Below are positions 1-6,370 of a stretch of DNA of 7,188 bases, piece after piece; within the stretch, counting starts at the first letter, position 1; each line of letters opens with the position of its first letter. The notes under the pieces were generated by a model. That model ran no database searches. It saw only the letters and a program-made list of their open reading frames with translations, and was not told where the DNA came from. Where the stretch lies: the NCBI GenBank assembly GCA_030038715.1, contig JASHSO010000077.1, positions 1-7,188 of the forward strand, read 5' to 3'. The stretch is from Streptosporangiaceae bacterium. Its GTDB lineage: Bacteria; Actinomycetota; Actinomycetes; Streptosporangiales; Streptosporangiaceae. The position numbers and the translations under genes are program-made.

Positions 1-1215
1 ATAAGCCGCAAGCTGCCCGACACCGAGCGGAACCGGCTCAAGCAGATACTCAAGCAAGTCATGCCGGAGGACGCCGGCATGATCGTGCGGACCGCTGCCG
101 AGGGTGCATCGGAGCAGGAACTCTCCCGCGACGTCGCTAGGTTGTCGGCGCAGTGGGAGTCGATCGAGCGGAAGGCCAAGACTGCCACCGCGCCCGACCT
201 GCTCTACAGCGAGCCCGACCTGACCCTGCGGGTGGTCAGGGACATCTTCAACGAGGACTTCAGCAACCTTGTCGTGGCGAGCGACGGCGAATGGGACCTG
301 GTCGAGGAGTACGTCCGCTATGTCGCGCCGCATCTGGCCGACAGGCTGCGGAGGTGGGACGAGGAGAACGACGTATTCGCCGCCTACCGGGTTGATGAGC
401 AACTGGCCAAGGCGCTTGAGCGAAAGGTCTGGCTGCCCAGCGGCGGCTCGCTGGTGATCGACAACACCGAGGCCATGACAGTCATCGACGTCAACACCGG
501 CAAGTTCACCGGCCAGGGCGGCAACCTGGAGCAGACCGTCACTCGCAACAACCTCGAGGCTGCCGAGGAGATCGTCCGGCAGCTTCGGCTCCGGGACGTT
601 GGCGGCATCATCGTGATCGACTTCATCGACATGGTGCTGGAAAGCAACAGGGAACTGGTGCTGCGGCGGCTGCTCGAGTGCCTGGCCAGGGACCGCACCA
701 AGCACCAGGTGGCGGAGGTAACCTCACTCGGCCTGGTGCAGATGACCAGGAAGCGGGTCGGGTCAGGGCTACTGGAGTCGTTCTCGGTGCCGTGTGAGCA
801 CTGCAACGGCCGCGGCGTGATCATCTCCATGGAACCTGCCGACCACGTCCCGGCCCGTGGCCGGGCAGACGAGGGCACGCGAGGTACAGACGACGGCGGC
901 AGGAGTACCCGCTCAGGCGGCGGCAGGCGCGGTGGCCGCGCCGCCAGCGCGGCGCGCTCCGACCCGGCTCACTCCGAGGCTGCGGATTCCGCCGCTGCGG
1001 ATTCCGACGCTGCGGATACCCACCGCGCGGATACTGACGCAGTGCATGCTGACGCAGTGCATGCTGACGCAGCGCCGCCCGCAAGCGCGGATGCCGGCGC
1101 TGCGCATCCCGGCACGGCACGAGCCGATGGCGCGGACCACGGAGCGATGACCGATGGTGCGGCGTCGCCGGATCGTGTCGATGGCGAGCGTGCAGTCGAG
1201 CCAGCCGACGGCTAG
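1..1215 (+). CDS. rne: Ribonuclease E/G family endoribonuclease, 3' part (5' end outside window)
   Basis: The reading frame is open from the first base, giving 404 visible residues, so the gene begins upstream of the window and the ATG at 61 is internal. The family is a single-strand-specific endoribonuclease that acts in rRNA processing and mRNA decay, in the cytoplasm or at the membrane. The catalytic core is present. VIDVNTGKF holds the Asp (487-489) matching E. coli RNase E D303, and IVIDFIDM holds the Asp (619-621) matching D346. The Zn-link cysteines lie in PCEHCNGRG (793-795 and 802-804). The N-terminal S1 domain lies outside the window. After the Zn-link the protein becomes low complexity: a Gly/Arg/Asp-rich stretch (about 850-950), then an Ala/Asp-rich degenerate pentapeptide tail to the TAG. 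Such disordered tails are common in actinobacterial RNase E. Location next to rplU-rpmA-obg supports the identification. E-type versus G-type cannot be decided from this fragment. Confidence 0.95.
   Translation: MSRKLPDTERNRLKQILKQVMPEDAGMIVRTAAEGASEQELSRDVARLSAQWESIERKAKTATAPDLLYSEPDLTLRVVRDIFNEDFSNLVVASDGEWDLVEEYVRYVAPHLADRLRRWDEENDVFAAYRVDEQLAKALERKVWLPSGGSLVIDNTEAMTVIDVNTGKFTGQGGNLEQTVTRNNLEAAEEIVRQLRLRDVGGIIVIDFIDMVLESNRELVLRRLLECLARDRTKHQVAEVTSLGLVQMTRKRVGSGLLESFSVPCEHCNGRGVIISMEPADHVPARGRADEGTRGTDDGGRSTRSGGGRRGGRAASAARSDPAHSEAADSAAADSDAADTHRADTDAVHADAVHADAAPPASADAGAAHPGTARADGADHGAMTDGAASPDRVDGERAVEPADG
976..1140 (+). repeat. 15-bp-periodic degenerate repeat in the RNase E/G tail
   Basis: From 976 the DNA divides in frame into consecutive 15-bp units reading EAADS, AAADS, DAADT, HRADT, DAVHA, DAVHA, DAAPP, ASADA, GAAHP, GTARA, DGADH. 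The units at 1036-1050 and 1051-1065 are identical in DNA, and those at 976-990, 991-1005 and 1006-1020 differ by a few bases. The encoded segment is Ala/Asp/His-rich and probably disordered. It does not match the A(D/N)LXX pattern of pentapeptide-repeat proteins, so I do not assign that fold. Replication slippage is the likely origin. Confidence 0.85.
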
Positions 1216-1234
1216 CGCGACTTATACGCTGGCC

Positions 1235-1248
1235 CGTCTCGACAGACG
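1235..1248 (+). other. Small hairpin downstream of rne
   Basis: Perfect 5-bp stem CGTCT/AGACG with tetraloop CGAC, beginning 20 bases after the rne stop. No T-tract follows, so it is at best a weak terminator or an RNA 3'-end feature. The 75-bp gap between rne and the next ORF holds nothing else I can support firmly; AT-rich TTATTA near 1257-1262 is too weak to call a promoter. Confidence 0.25.
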
Positions 1249-1290
1249 AAGTCGGCTTATTAGGCCCATCGGCAGGGAGGAGTCGAGGAC

Positions 1291-1509
1291 GTGAGCGATT
1301 ACGGCGATGTGCTGGGCGGGCCGGAACCCGACGAGGAGGGAACAGACCTGCTCGGCGGGCCGGAGCCGGATGAGGAGGACACCGACCTGCTCGGCGGGCC
1401 GGATCCGGATGAGAGTGGAACAGACCTGCTCGGCGGGCCGGAGCCGGATGAGGAGGACACCGACCTGCTCGGCGGGCCCGACGAGGGTGAGGAAGACGTG
1501 CTGAGCTGA
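1291..1509 (+). CDS. Small, extremely acidic 13-residue-repeat protein, function unknown
   Basis: A 72-residue ORF starting at GTG. An in-frame TAG at 1261-1263 leaves no upstream start, and GGAGG at 1276-1280 sits 10 bases before the GTG. The protein is four and a half copies of a 13-residue unit, best form LGGPEPDEEDTDL, at residues 8-20, 21-33, 34-46, 47-59 and a diverged 60-72. By hand count it has 28 Asp/Glu and no Lys, Arg, His, Cys or Trp. There is no signal peptide or membrane segment, so it would be cytosolic and probably disordered. GTDLLGG superficially recalls RTX calcium-binding repeats, but the period is 13 and not 9, so I do not assign that family. The frame keeps high GC at third positions and lies between two conserved genes on the same strand, which favours real coding. 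I do not recognise the protein. Binding of metal or basic partners such as ribosomal proteins would be speculation. Confidence 0.6.
   Translation: MSDYGDVLGGPEPDEEGTDLLGGPEPDEEDTDLLGGPDPDESGTDLLGGPEPDEEDTDLLGGPDEGEEDVLS
1312..1506 (+). repeat. 39-bp tandem repeat with a 78-bp higher-order unit
   Basis: Units start at 1312, 1351, 1390, 1429 and 1468 (the last diverged). Units 2 and 4 are identical over all 39 bp, while units 1 and 3 share a different ending (GGAACAGACCTG). This gives an A-B-A'-B arrangement with a 78-bp period. The exact direct repeat runs 62 bp, 1339-1400 matching 1417-1478. The period is a multiple of three, so the frame is kept. This pattern implies a recent duplication of a two-unit block. 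Confidence 0.9.
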
Positions 1510-1524
1510 CCCGGCGAGCTCACC

Positions 1525-1543
1525 GGCGGTCGTACTCGCCGCC
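1525..1543 (+). other. Hairpin just downstream of the acidic repeat ORF
   Basis: GGCGG (1525-1529) pairs with CCGCC (1539-1543), then a bulged T and an inner CG/CG pair closing on the loop TACT. It begins 16 bases after the TGA. No T-tract follows. It may be a weak intrinsic terminator or may stabilise an RNA 3' end; chance is also possible at this GC content. Confidence 0.3.
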
Positions 1544-1570
1544 TGCGAGCGGCCGGGTTCGGCCATTATC

Positions 1571-1579
1571 TGGTAGTCT
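1571..1579 (+). promoter_or_regulatory. Possible extended -10 promoter for rplU-rpmA
   Basis: TGGTAGTCT reads as an extended -10 (TGn followed by TAGTCT, fitting TAnnnT), in the only relatively AT-rich patch of the 183-bp gap before rplU. I see no convincing -35 at 17-18 bases upstream. If used, it would give an rplU leader of about 105 nt containing the hairpins listed separately. Confidence 0.25.
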
Positions 1580-1608
1580 TTTCGGTCGGCGCATGTGACA
1601 AGTTCTGG

Positions 1609-1691
1609 CGGCCAGCCGCTGGCCGGCGCAGTGCGCATGGGAAGCCCTCGGGGATCTCGCGGCGGGCTAGCACGAAGAGGAGAGAACTCTC
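1609..1691 (+). promoter_or_regulatory. Structured-looking 5' leader of rplU
   Basis: Three possible stems follow in order. The first is CGGCCAG/CTGGCCG with loop CCG (1609-1625), a 7-bp perfect hairpin inside a near-perfect 17-bp palindrome. The second is AGCCC (1643-1647) with GGGCT (1664-1668). The third is GAGA (1680-1683) with TCTC (1688-1691), loop GAAC, which overlaps the Shine-Dalgarno AGGAG (1678-1682). Ribosomal protein operons are often autoregulated through leader RNA, and an L21 leader is known in Firmicutes. That this one acts so is inference; the third stem is only 4 bp. Confidence 0.35.
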
Positions 1692-1692
1692 G

Positions 1693-2028
1693 GTGTACGC
1701 GATCGTGCGCTGCGGCGGCAGGCAGGAGAAGGCGTCGGTGGACGACGTCCTGACGGTCGACCGGCTGTCCGGCGACGTGGGGGCCAGCGTGACGCTGCCG
1801 GCTGTCCTCGTGGTCGACGACGGCAAGGTCGTTAGCGACCCTGCTGAGCTGAGGGCCTATCAGGTCACGGCTGAGATCGTGGGAGCGGCGGCCGGTCCCA
1901 AGATCAACATGATCCACTACAAGAACAAGACTGGCTACCGACGACGCCTCGGTCACAGGCAGAAGTACACGCAGGTACGCGTGACCGGTATCGCCCGCGC
2001 CCGGGCAGGCGCCAGGAAGAAGGGCTGA
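1693..2028 (+). CDS. rplU: 50S ribosomal protein L21
   Basis: 111 residues starting at GTG, with AGGAG at 1678-1682 ten bases upstream; the family's usual size is about 100-105. The N-terminus [13 protein letters not shown] and the C-terminal segments [20 protein letters not shown] and TQVRVTGI are L21 hallmarks. The basic tail [11 protein letters not shown] is a short extension typical of the family's variable end. L21 is an early-assembling 50S protein that binds 23S rRNA near L20. The stop is one base before the rpmA start, so the two are co-transcribed and probably translationally coupled. The leader upstream contains possible stem-loops that may regulate it. Nothing in the protein looks damaged. 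The position between the RNase E/G gene and rpmA is the standard actinobacterial order, disturbed here only by the acidic repeat ORF. Confidence 0.98.
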   Translation: MYAIVRCGGRQEKASVDDVLTVDRLSGDVGASVTLPAVLVVDDGKVVSDPAELRAYQVTAEIVGAAAGPKINMIHYKNKTGYRRRLGHRQKYTQVRVTGIARARAGARKKG

Positions 2029-2029
2029 G

Positions 2030-2305
2030 ATGGCACACAAGAAGGGCGCGTCATCCAGCCGTAACGGGCGCGACTCCAACGCCCAGCGGCTGGGCGTCAA
2101 GAGGTTCGGCGGGCAGTACGTGCACGCTGGTGAGATCATCGTGCGGCAGCGCGGGACGCACTTCCACCCCGGTATCGGAGTGGGGCGAGGCGGCGATGAC
2201 ACGCTGTTCGCGCTTGTTAGCGGCACCGTGGAGTTCGGCACACGGCGGGGGCGCAGGGCCGTGAGCGTGCTGCCGGTCGAGGCGGAGCAGGCAGAAGCGA
2301 GCTAG
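2030..2305 (+). CDS. rpmA: 50S ribosomal protein L27
   Basis: 91 residues, ATG start. The N-terminus [19 protein letters not shown] and the following [11 protein letters not shown] and [10 protein letters not shown] identify L27. The protein begins directly at the mature AHKKG end, without the cleavable extension that Firmicutes L27 carries. L27 sits next to the peptidyl transferase centre; its flexible N-terminus contacts the tRNA acceptor ends. The family is usually 84-90 residues, and the small excess here is the C-terminal VEAEQAEAS, an acidic Ala-rich tail. The start lies one base after the rplU stop. The ribosome binding site, a GGG-containing run around 2019-2024, is inside the end of rplU, which suggests translational coupling and balanced output of the two proteins. 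Confidence 0.98.
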   Translation: MAHKKGASSSRNGRDSNAQRLGVKRFGGQYVHAGEIIVRQRGTHFHPGIGVGRGGDDTLFALVSGTVEFGTRRGRRAVSVLPVEAEQAEAS

Positions 2306-2363
2306 GCCGCGGTCCCTCGGGGGCTGGCTGGTCTTCGTCCGCATTGCGGCTTCGCAGACCCGA

Positions 2364-2379
2364 CCTGGCAAGGGCCAGG
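2364..2379 (+). other. Hairpin between rpmA and obgE
   Basis: CCTGGC (2364-2369) and GCCAGG (2374-2379) form a perfect 6-bp stem with loop AAGG, followed by the GC-rich run CGGGCCCCGGG. No T-tract is present. The 111-bp gap contains no clear promoter. The hairpin could partially uncouple obgE from the ribosomal protein genes, or simply be chance in GC-rich DNA. Confidence 0.3.
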
Positions 2380-2416
2380 CGGGCCCCGGGAAATCTGGCC
2401 GCGGAAGGGGGAAGCC

Positions 2417-3784
2417 GTGGCGGAGTTCGCCGACCGCGCAGAGGTGCGAGTGCGTGCCGGTCACGGCGGTCACGGCTGCGCATCGATTCACCGGGAGAAG
2501 TTCAAGCCGCTTGGCGGGCCTAACGGGGGCAACGGCGGCCATGGCGGTGACGTGGTCATCGAGGTCGATCCGAGCACGGCGACGCTACTGGACTTCCACC
2601 GCAGGCCGGTCCGACGCGCGGGGGACGGCAAACCGGGTGCCGGTTCGCACCGTAACGGCGCCGATGGCGCCGACCTGGTCATCAGGGTGCCGGACGGGAC
2701 CGTCGTGAGGAACGAGTCCGGTGCGCAACTCGCGGACCTGACAGGCGCCGGTACCCGGTACGTGGCGGCCGAAGGCGGTCGTGGCGGACTCGGTAACGCG
2801 GCGCTGGCGTCCGTGCGGCGCAAGGCGCCGGGTTTCGCGTTGCGTGGCGAACCCGGTCAGGAGTTGGCGCTGGTGCTCGAGCTCAAGACCGTCGCGGACG
2901 CCGGCCTGGTCGGGTTCCCGAACGCGGGCAAGTCGTCGCTGATCGCCGCGATGTCCGCTGCCCGGCCGAAGATCGCTAGCTACCCGTTCACGACGCTGAC
3001 CCCGAACCTTGGTGTGGTCGAGGCCGGAGACGTGCAATTCGTCGTTGCCGACGTGCCGGGCCTGATTCCAGGCGCGAGCAGCGGCAAGGGCCTCGGCCTC
3101 GACTTCCTGCGGCACGTTGAGCGCTGCAGCGTGCTCGTGCATGTACTGGATTGCGCGACCGAGGAACCGGGCCGGGACCCGGTCAGCGACCTCGACGCGC
3201 TTGAGGCCGAATTGGCGGCCTATTCCGAGCTGACCGGCGCCCAGCTCGCGGACCGGCCGCGGATCGTCGCGCTGAACAAGGTCGACGTGCCCGCTGCCAG
3301 GGACCTCGCCCGGCTGGTCGCACCGGAGCTGGAGGCCCGTGGGCTTGCCGTGCGCTTGGTGTCCGCCGCGACCACCGACGGCGTGCGGGAGCTGGCGTTC
3401 ACCCTGGCCTCTGTGATCGCGGCAGCTAGGGCAGCCGCGCCGCCTGCCGAGCCGACCAGGCTAGTGCTGCGGCCCGCGCCCGTCGCCGGACCCGCCTTCG
3501 AGGTGGTGAGCGCTGGCTCCAACAGTTTCCGCATTGTCGGCGACAAGCCGCGCCGGTGGATCTTGCAGACAGATTTCAGCAACGACGAGGCGGTCGGATA
3601 CCTAGCCGACCGGCTGGCCAGGCTGGGCATCGAGCAGGCTCTGGCCGAGGCCGGCGCGACCAAGGGCGCTGAGGTGCTGATCGGTGAGGAGGACAACTGC
3701 GTGGTGTTCGACTGGGACCCGGATGTCCCGGCGGGAGGCGCCGTGCTCGGGCCGCGCGGGACAGATCAGCGCGTGGTGGGTTGA
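2417..3784 (+). CDS. obgE: Obg family GTPase
   Basis: 455 residues starting at GTG, with a purine-rich AAGGGGGA (2405-2412) just upstream. The order is complete. The glycine-rich Obg fold (about 1-158) carries the hallmark [17 protein letters not shown]. The G domain has G1 GFPNAGKSS (166-174), the TTL switch I region, G3 DVPG (212-215), G4 NKVD (287-290) and G5 SAA (316-318). A C-terminal OCT domain (about 350-430), present in actinobacterial and Bacillus forms, includes FEV and the conserved segment ending VVFDWDP. Obg is an essential GTPase of 50S assembly that also senses guanine nucleotides, ppGpp included, and affects growth and differentiation in actinobacteria. Following rpmA is its standard position. 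The expected next gene, proB, is absent here. All nucleotide-binding motifs are intact. Confidence 0.98.
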   Translation: MAEFADRAEVRVRAGHGGHGCASIHREKFKPLGGPNGGNGGHGGDVVIEVDPSTATLLDFHRRPVRRAGDGKPGAGSHRNGADGADLVIRVPDGTVVRNESGAQLADLTGAGTRYVAAEGGRGGLGNAALASVRRKAPGFALRGEPGQELALVLELKTVADAGLVGFPNAGKSSLIAAMSAARPKIASYPFTTLTPNLGVVEAGDVQFVVADVPGLIPGASSGKGLGLDFLRHVERCSVLVHVLDCATEEPGRDPVSDLDALEAELAAYSELTGAQLADRPRIVALNKVDVPAARDLARLVAPELEARGLAVRLVSAATTDGVRELAFTLASVIAAARAAAPPAEPTRLVLRPAPVAGPAFEVVSAGSNSFRIVGDKPRRWILQTDFSNDEAVGYLADRLARLGIEQALAEAGATKGAEVLIGEEDNCVVFDWDPDVPAGGAVLGPRGTDQRVVG

Positions 3785-3803
3785 GCAGGGCTGGCTCTGG
3801 CTC
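3783..3803 (+). terminator. Possible terminator-like hairpin at the obgE stop
   Basis: GAGCAGGG (3783-3790) pairs with CTCTGGCTC (3795-3803) through eight pairs, one of them G-U, with one bulged G and loop CTGG. It overlaps the last two bases of the obgE TGA. The following sequence is AT-rich but has no T-run, so this is only a candidate for ending the rplU-rpmA-obgE transcript. Confidence 0.3.
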
Positions 3804-3929
3804 GATTACGCAGGAAAGAAATACCGCGCTACATTTATGCAGCACGGTTTAGGAAAAGGCATCTTGTCGCGCAGGAGCCATTCAAGCTTTTCAATTTCTA
3901 CCATTTAACAATACCGAGGAGAATCCTGA
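3804..3929 (+). promoter_or_regulatory. AT-rich upstream region of helD
   Basis: By hand count this stretch is about 43% GC, far below the neighbouring coding DNA, and it ends in a good ribosome binding site (AGGAG at 3917-3921, eight bases before TTG). This suggests an independent promoter for helD. Possible -10 elements include TACATT (3830-3835) with a poor -35 TTACGC (3806-3811); no arrangement is convincing. I did not find the rifamycin-associated palindrome known upstream of Streptomyces helR. Confidence 0.45.
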
Positions 3930-6350
3930 TTGTCAAACGCGGAACTAGCTCGCGAGCAGGAATACATCTCGATGCTCTATGGCAGGCTCGATGACCTGAG
4001 AAAGCGCGCCAGCGGCAGGATGTCTACAGTCCTGCAGCAGGCCGGGGGAACACATCAGGCACGGCTGGAACGCGATGCCTTCAGTGCGATGTACCGTCAG
4101 CAACTGGCGCAGCTAGATGCGGCTGAGAACGGACTGTGCTTCGGACGACTGCAGTTCTCCGACGGGGAGCTCCGCTACATCGGCCGGCTCGGCCTGCACG
4201 CCGATTCCGACGAATACACGCAGCTGCTGATGGACTGGCGTGCCGACGCGGCACGCCCGTTCTACCTGGCCACCGCGGCGTCACCCGGTGACGTGCGCGT
4301 GCGCAGGCACATCAAGACCCGCAGCCGGCACGTCGTCAGCCTGGACGACGAGGTCCTTGACCTGGCCGCTGCCGACCCGTCGAGGCACGAGGGGCTGACC
4401 GGGGAGTCGGCGCTGCTGGCGGCCATGAACTCGAGCCGGACCGGCACGATGGCCGACATCGTCGAGACGATCCAGGCAGAGCAGGACCTGATCATCCGGG
4501 CTCCTATGCCGGGCGCGCTCGTGGTGCAGGGCGGCCCTGGGACGGGCAAGACGGCGGTGGCGCTGCATCGCGCCGCCTACCTGCTTTACACCTACCGTAG
4601 GCAACTGGAGAAGCGTGGCGTGCTCGTGGTGGGGCCGAACGCCACGTTCCTGCGTTACATCGGGCAGGTGCTGCCCTCGCTTGGCGAGACCAGCGTGCTG
4701 CTTTCCACGGTCGGGGAGATGTTCCCGGGCGTCACCGCCACGGGCACCGAACCGGCCGAGGTGGCAGCGATCAAGGGCAGGCTGTCGATGGCGAGGGTCG
4801 TCGCGGCGGCGGTTAGGGAGCTGCAGCGGGTTCCCGAGCAGTCCATCGAGATCGGCGCCGATGTCGCCAGACTGCGGCTGGTCACCATGAGGGGTCGCGA
4901 CCGAGCACCCGGAGCGCTGGCGTCCGAAGCGCCGTCGCCCGGAACGCGCGTGCCTGGAGCCCTGCCGCCGCAAGCGCGGGCCGTCGGTGCGGAGCTGGGC
5001 AAGCTGCGGCTCAGCCGCCGCGCCTGCGAGCAGGCGCGCGAGCGTGCCCGCCGGTCACGACGGCCGCACAACCAGGCCCGCGCCGTGTTCGCCCGCGAGA
5101 TTGTCGCGGCACTCACCCGCCAGGTCGTGGCACAGATCGGCACCGATGTGCGGGACCGCAGCCCGCTTCTCGACGAGCAGGACGTCACCGACCTGCGCGC
5201 CGAGCTGCGGGCAGACAAGGCCGTCCGGGCAGCGATCGACATGCTCTGGCCGCGTGTCACGCCGCACAAGCTCGTCGCGGACCTGCTGGCCGAGCCCGCC
5301 AGGCTGGCCGCTGCCGCGGGCCGGATGCTGACCGAGGCAGAGCGCGCGTCGCTGCGCCGCGAGCCTGGTAGCCCGTGGACGCCGGCGGACGTACCGTTGC
5401 TCGACGAGGCGGCTGAGCTCCTGGGGGAGGACACAAGCGGGAACCGGGTCGCGCGCGAGCGGCGTCGGCGAGAGCAGGAGGCCTACGCCGAGGGTGTGCT
5501 GGAGATTATCGGCCGAGATGACGAGGATGATCCCGAGTTGCTGATGGGCGCCGACCTTGTGGACGCGAGTCGGCTGGCTGCCCGTTACGAAGATGAGCTG
5601 AGCGCGACTGCCGCGGAACGTGCGGCGGCCGACCGCACTTGGGCGTTCGGGCATGTGATCGTGGACGAGGCGCAGGAGCTTTCCCAGCTTGCCTGGCGGA
5701 TGCTGATGCGGAGGGTCCCCGCCAGGTCGCTCACGATAGTCGGGGACGTAGCACAGACCGGGGACCTGGCAGGCATCCCGTCCTGGCATGACGCGCTCTC
5801 GCCTTACCTGGGCGACAGGTGGCGGCTGGCCCGGCTGACAGTCAACTATCGCGCCCCGGCCGAGGTGATGGCCGTGGCGGCCGACGTCCTTGCCGCGATA
5901 GACCCCGCGCTGGAGCTGCCGCGCTCGGTGCGCGAGTCCGGTCACCCGCCGTGGCACCGAGAGGTGCCGCAGGACGGACTGGCTGGGGCGGTGGCGGTTG
6001 CCGCGATGCAGATGGCCGAGCACGCTGGCGACGGCAAGCTCGCGGTCATCGTGCCGGCTGGCCTGGCTGGCGAGCTGAGCGCCGCCGTCAGCACGGCGCT
6101 GCCCGGTACCGCCATCGGCGACGACCCGGACCTGGCAAGCCCAGTTGTCGTGCTCACCGTCAAGCAGGCCAAGGGCCTGGAATTCGACCGCGTGCTGATC
6201 GCCGAGCCAGCGTTGCTGATGGCCGAGTCACCGCGAGGGCTGAACGACCTCTATGTGGCCTTGACCAGAGCCACGCAGCAGGTCGGCGTGGTGCATTCCG
6301 GCGCGCTGCCGGGCGTGCTGATGGGGCTGAGCCGCGCCGCTCCCGGCTAG
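3930..6350 (+). CDS. helD: HelD-type RNA polymerase recycling helicase (UvrD/Rep family)
   Basis: 806 residues. A TGA in frame at 3927-3929 and AGGAG eight bases upstream make TTG at 3930 the only reasonable start. HelD is a superfamily 1 ATPase that releases stalled RNA polymerase from nucleic acid; related HelR proteins give rifamycin tolerance. The N-terminus (ELAREQEYISMLYGRLDDLR, about 5-60) is the helical arm that enters the polymerase secondary channel in known structures. Helicase motifs are complete: Walker A GGPGTGKT (201-208), Walker B DEAQ (579-582), GDVAQTGD (605-612), NYR (639-641), TVKQAKGLEFD (743-753) and YVALTRATQ (775-783). The large central HelD-specific region, including the RERARRSRRPHNQAR stretch, lies between the Walker motifs. 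A Pro/Ala/Gly-rich insertion occupies about 320-352, and the protein is somewhat longer than the 736-residue M. smegmatis HelD. It probably forms its own transcription unit; the next gene is convergent. HelD versus HelR function cannot be told apart. Confidence 0.92.
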   Translation: MSNAELAREQEYISMLYGRLDDLRKRASGRMSTVLQQAGGTHQARLERDAFSAMYRQQLAQLDAAENGLCFGRLQFSDGELRYIGRLGLHADSDEYTQLLMDWRADAARPFYLATAASPGDVRVRRHIKTRSRHVVSLDDEVLDLAAADPSRHEGLTGESALLAAMNSSRTGTMADIVETIQAEQDLIIRAPMPGALVVQGGPGTGKTAVALHRAAYLLYTYRRQLEKRGVLVVGPNATFLRYIGQVLPSLGETSVLLSTVGEMFPGVTATGTEPAEVAAIKGRLSMARVVAAAVRELQRVPEQSIEIGADVARLRLVTMRGRDRAPGALASEAPSPGTRVPGALPPQARAVGAELGKLRLSRRACEQARERARRSRRPHNQARAVFAREIVAALTRQVVAQIGTDVRDRSPLLDEQDVTDLRAELRADKAVRAAIDMLWPRVTPHKLVADLLAEPARLAAAAGRMLTEAERASLRREPGSPWTPADVPLLDEAAELLGEDTSGNRVARERRRREQEAYAEGVLEIIGRDDEDDPELLMGADLVDASRLAARYEDELSATAAERAAADRTWAFGHVIVDEAQELSQLAWRMLMRRVPARSLTIVGDVAQTGDLAGIPSWHDALSPYLGDRWRLARLTVNYRAPAEVMAVAADVLAAIDPALELPRSVRESGHPPWHREVPQDGLAGAVAVAAMQMAEHAGDGKLAVIVPAGLAGELSAAVSTALPGTAIGDDPDLASPVVVLTVKQAKGLEFDRVLIAEPALLMAESPRGLNDLYVALTRATQQVGVVHSGALPGVLMGLSRAAPG
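4908..4982 (+). repeat. 15-bp-periodic insertion within helD
   Basis: Five in-frame 15-bp units read PGALA, SEAPS, PGTRV, PGALP, PQARA (residues 327-351). They sit between the segment ending LRLVTMRGRDR and the conserved ELGKLRLSRRAC stretch. From family memory HelD proteins have little or no sequence at this place, so this looks like a slippage-derived, probably flexible insertion that keeps the frame. The units are diverged in DNA, so the expansion is old or relaxed. Confidence 0.55.
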
Positions 6351-6370
6351 GGCACTGCCTGGCTCACGTT

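Noticed and set aside
1213..1290. Acidic repeat ORF as a read-through extension of the RNase E/G gene (same frame)
   Set aside because: Two in-frame stops, at 1213 and 1261, separate them, and the repeat ORF has its own start and ribosome binding site. The two repeats also differ in period and composition.
1327..1470. RTX-type calcium-binding repeats
   Set aside because: GTDLLGG recalls the motif, but the period is 13 and not 9, and the GGxGxDxUx pattern is not met.
1312..1506. 39-bp tandem repeats as a CRISPR array
   Set aside because: Units are contiguous, without unique spacers, and keep an open reading frame.
1222..2241. 339-residue open frame on the minus strand
   Set aside because: It runs antisense through the acidic repeat ORF, rplU and most of rpmA. 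Long antisense frames are expected in GC-rich DNA, and it resembles no family I know.
2305..2404. GGCCGCGG direct repeats flanking the rpmA-obgE gap (2305-2312 and 2397-2404) as a mobile-element footprint
   Set aside because: Eight GC-only bases repeat easily by chance here, and nothing element-like lies between them.
3684..3908. 74-residue plus-strand frame running from the end of obgE into the AT-rich gap
   Set aside because: Two thirds of its coding part overlaps obgE or its hairpin in another frame, there is no good ribosome binding site, and codon use in the AT-rich part does not match the genome.
4281..4973. 230-residue minus-strand frame inside helD
   Set aside because: Antisense shadow of a well-conserved helicase; its Arg/His-rich composition is typical of GC-rich shadow frames.
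5055..6023. 322-residue minus-strand frame inside helD
   Set aside because: Antisense shadow covering the helicase Walker B region; no recognisable domain.
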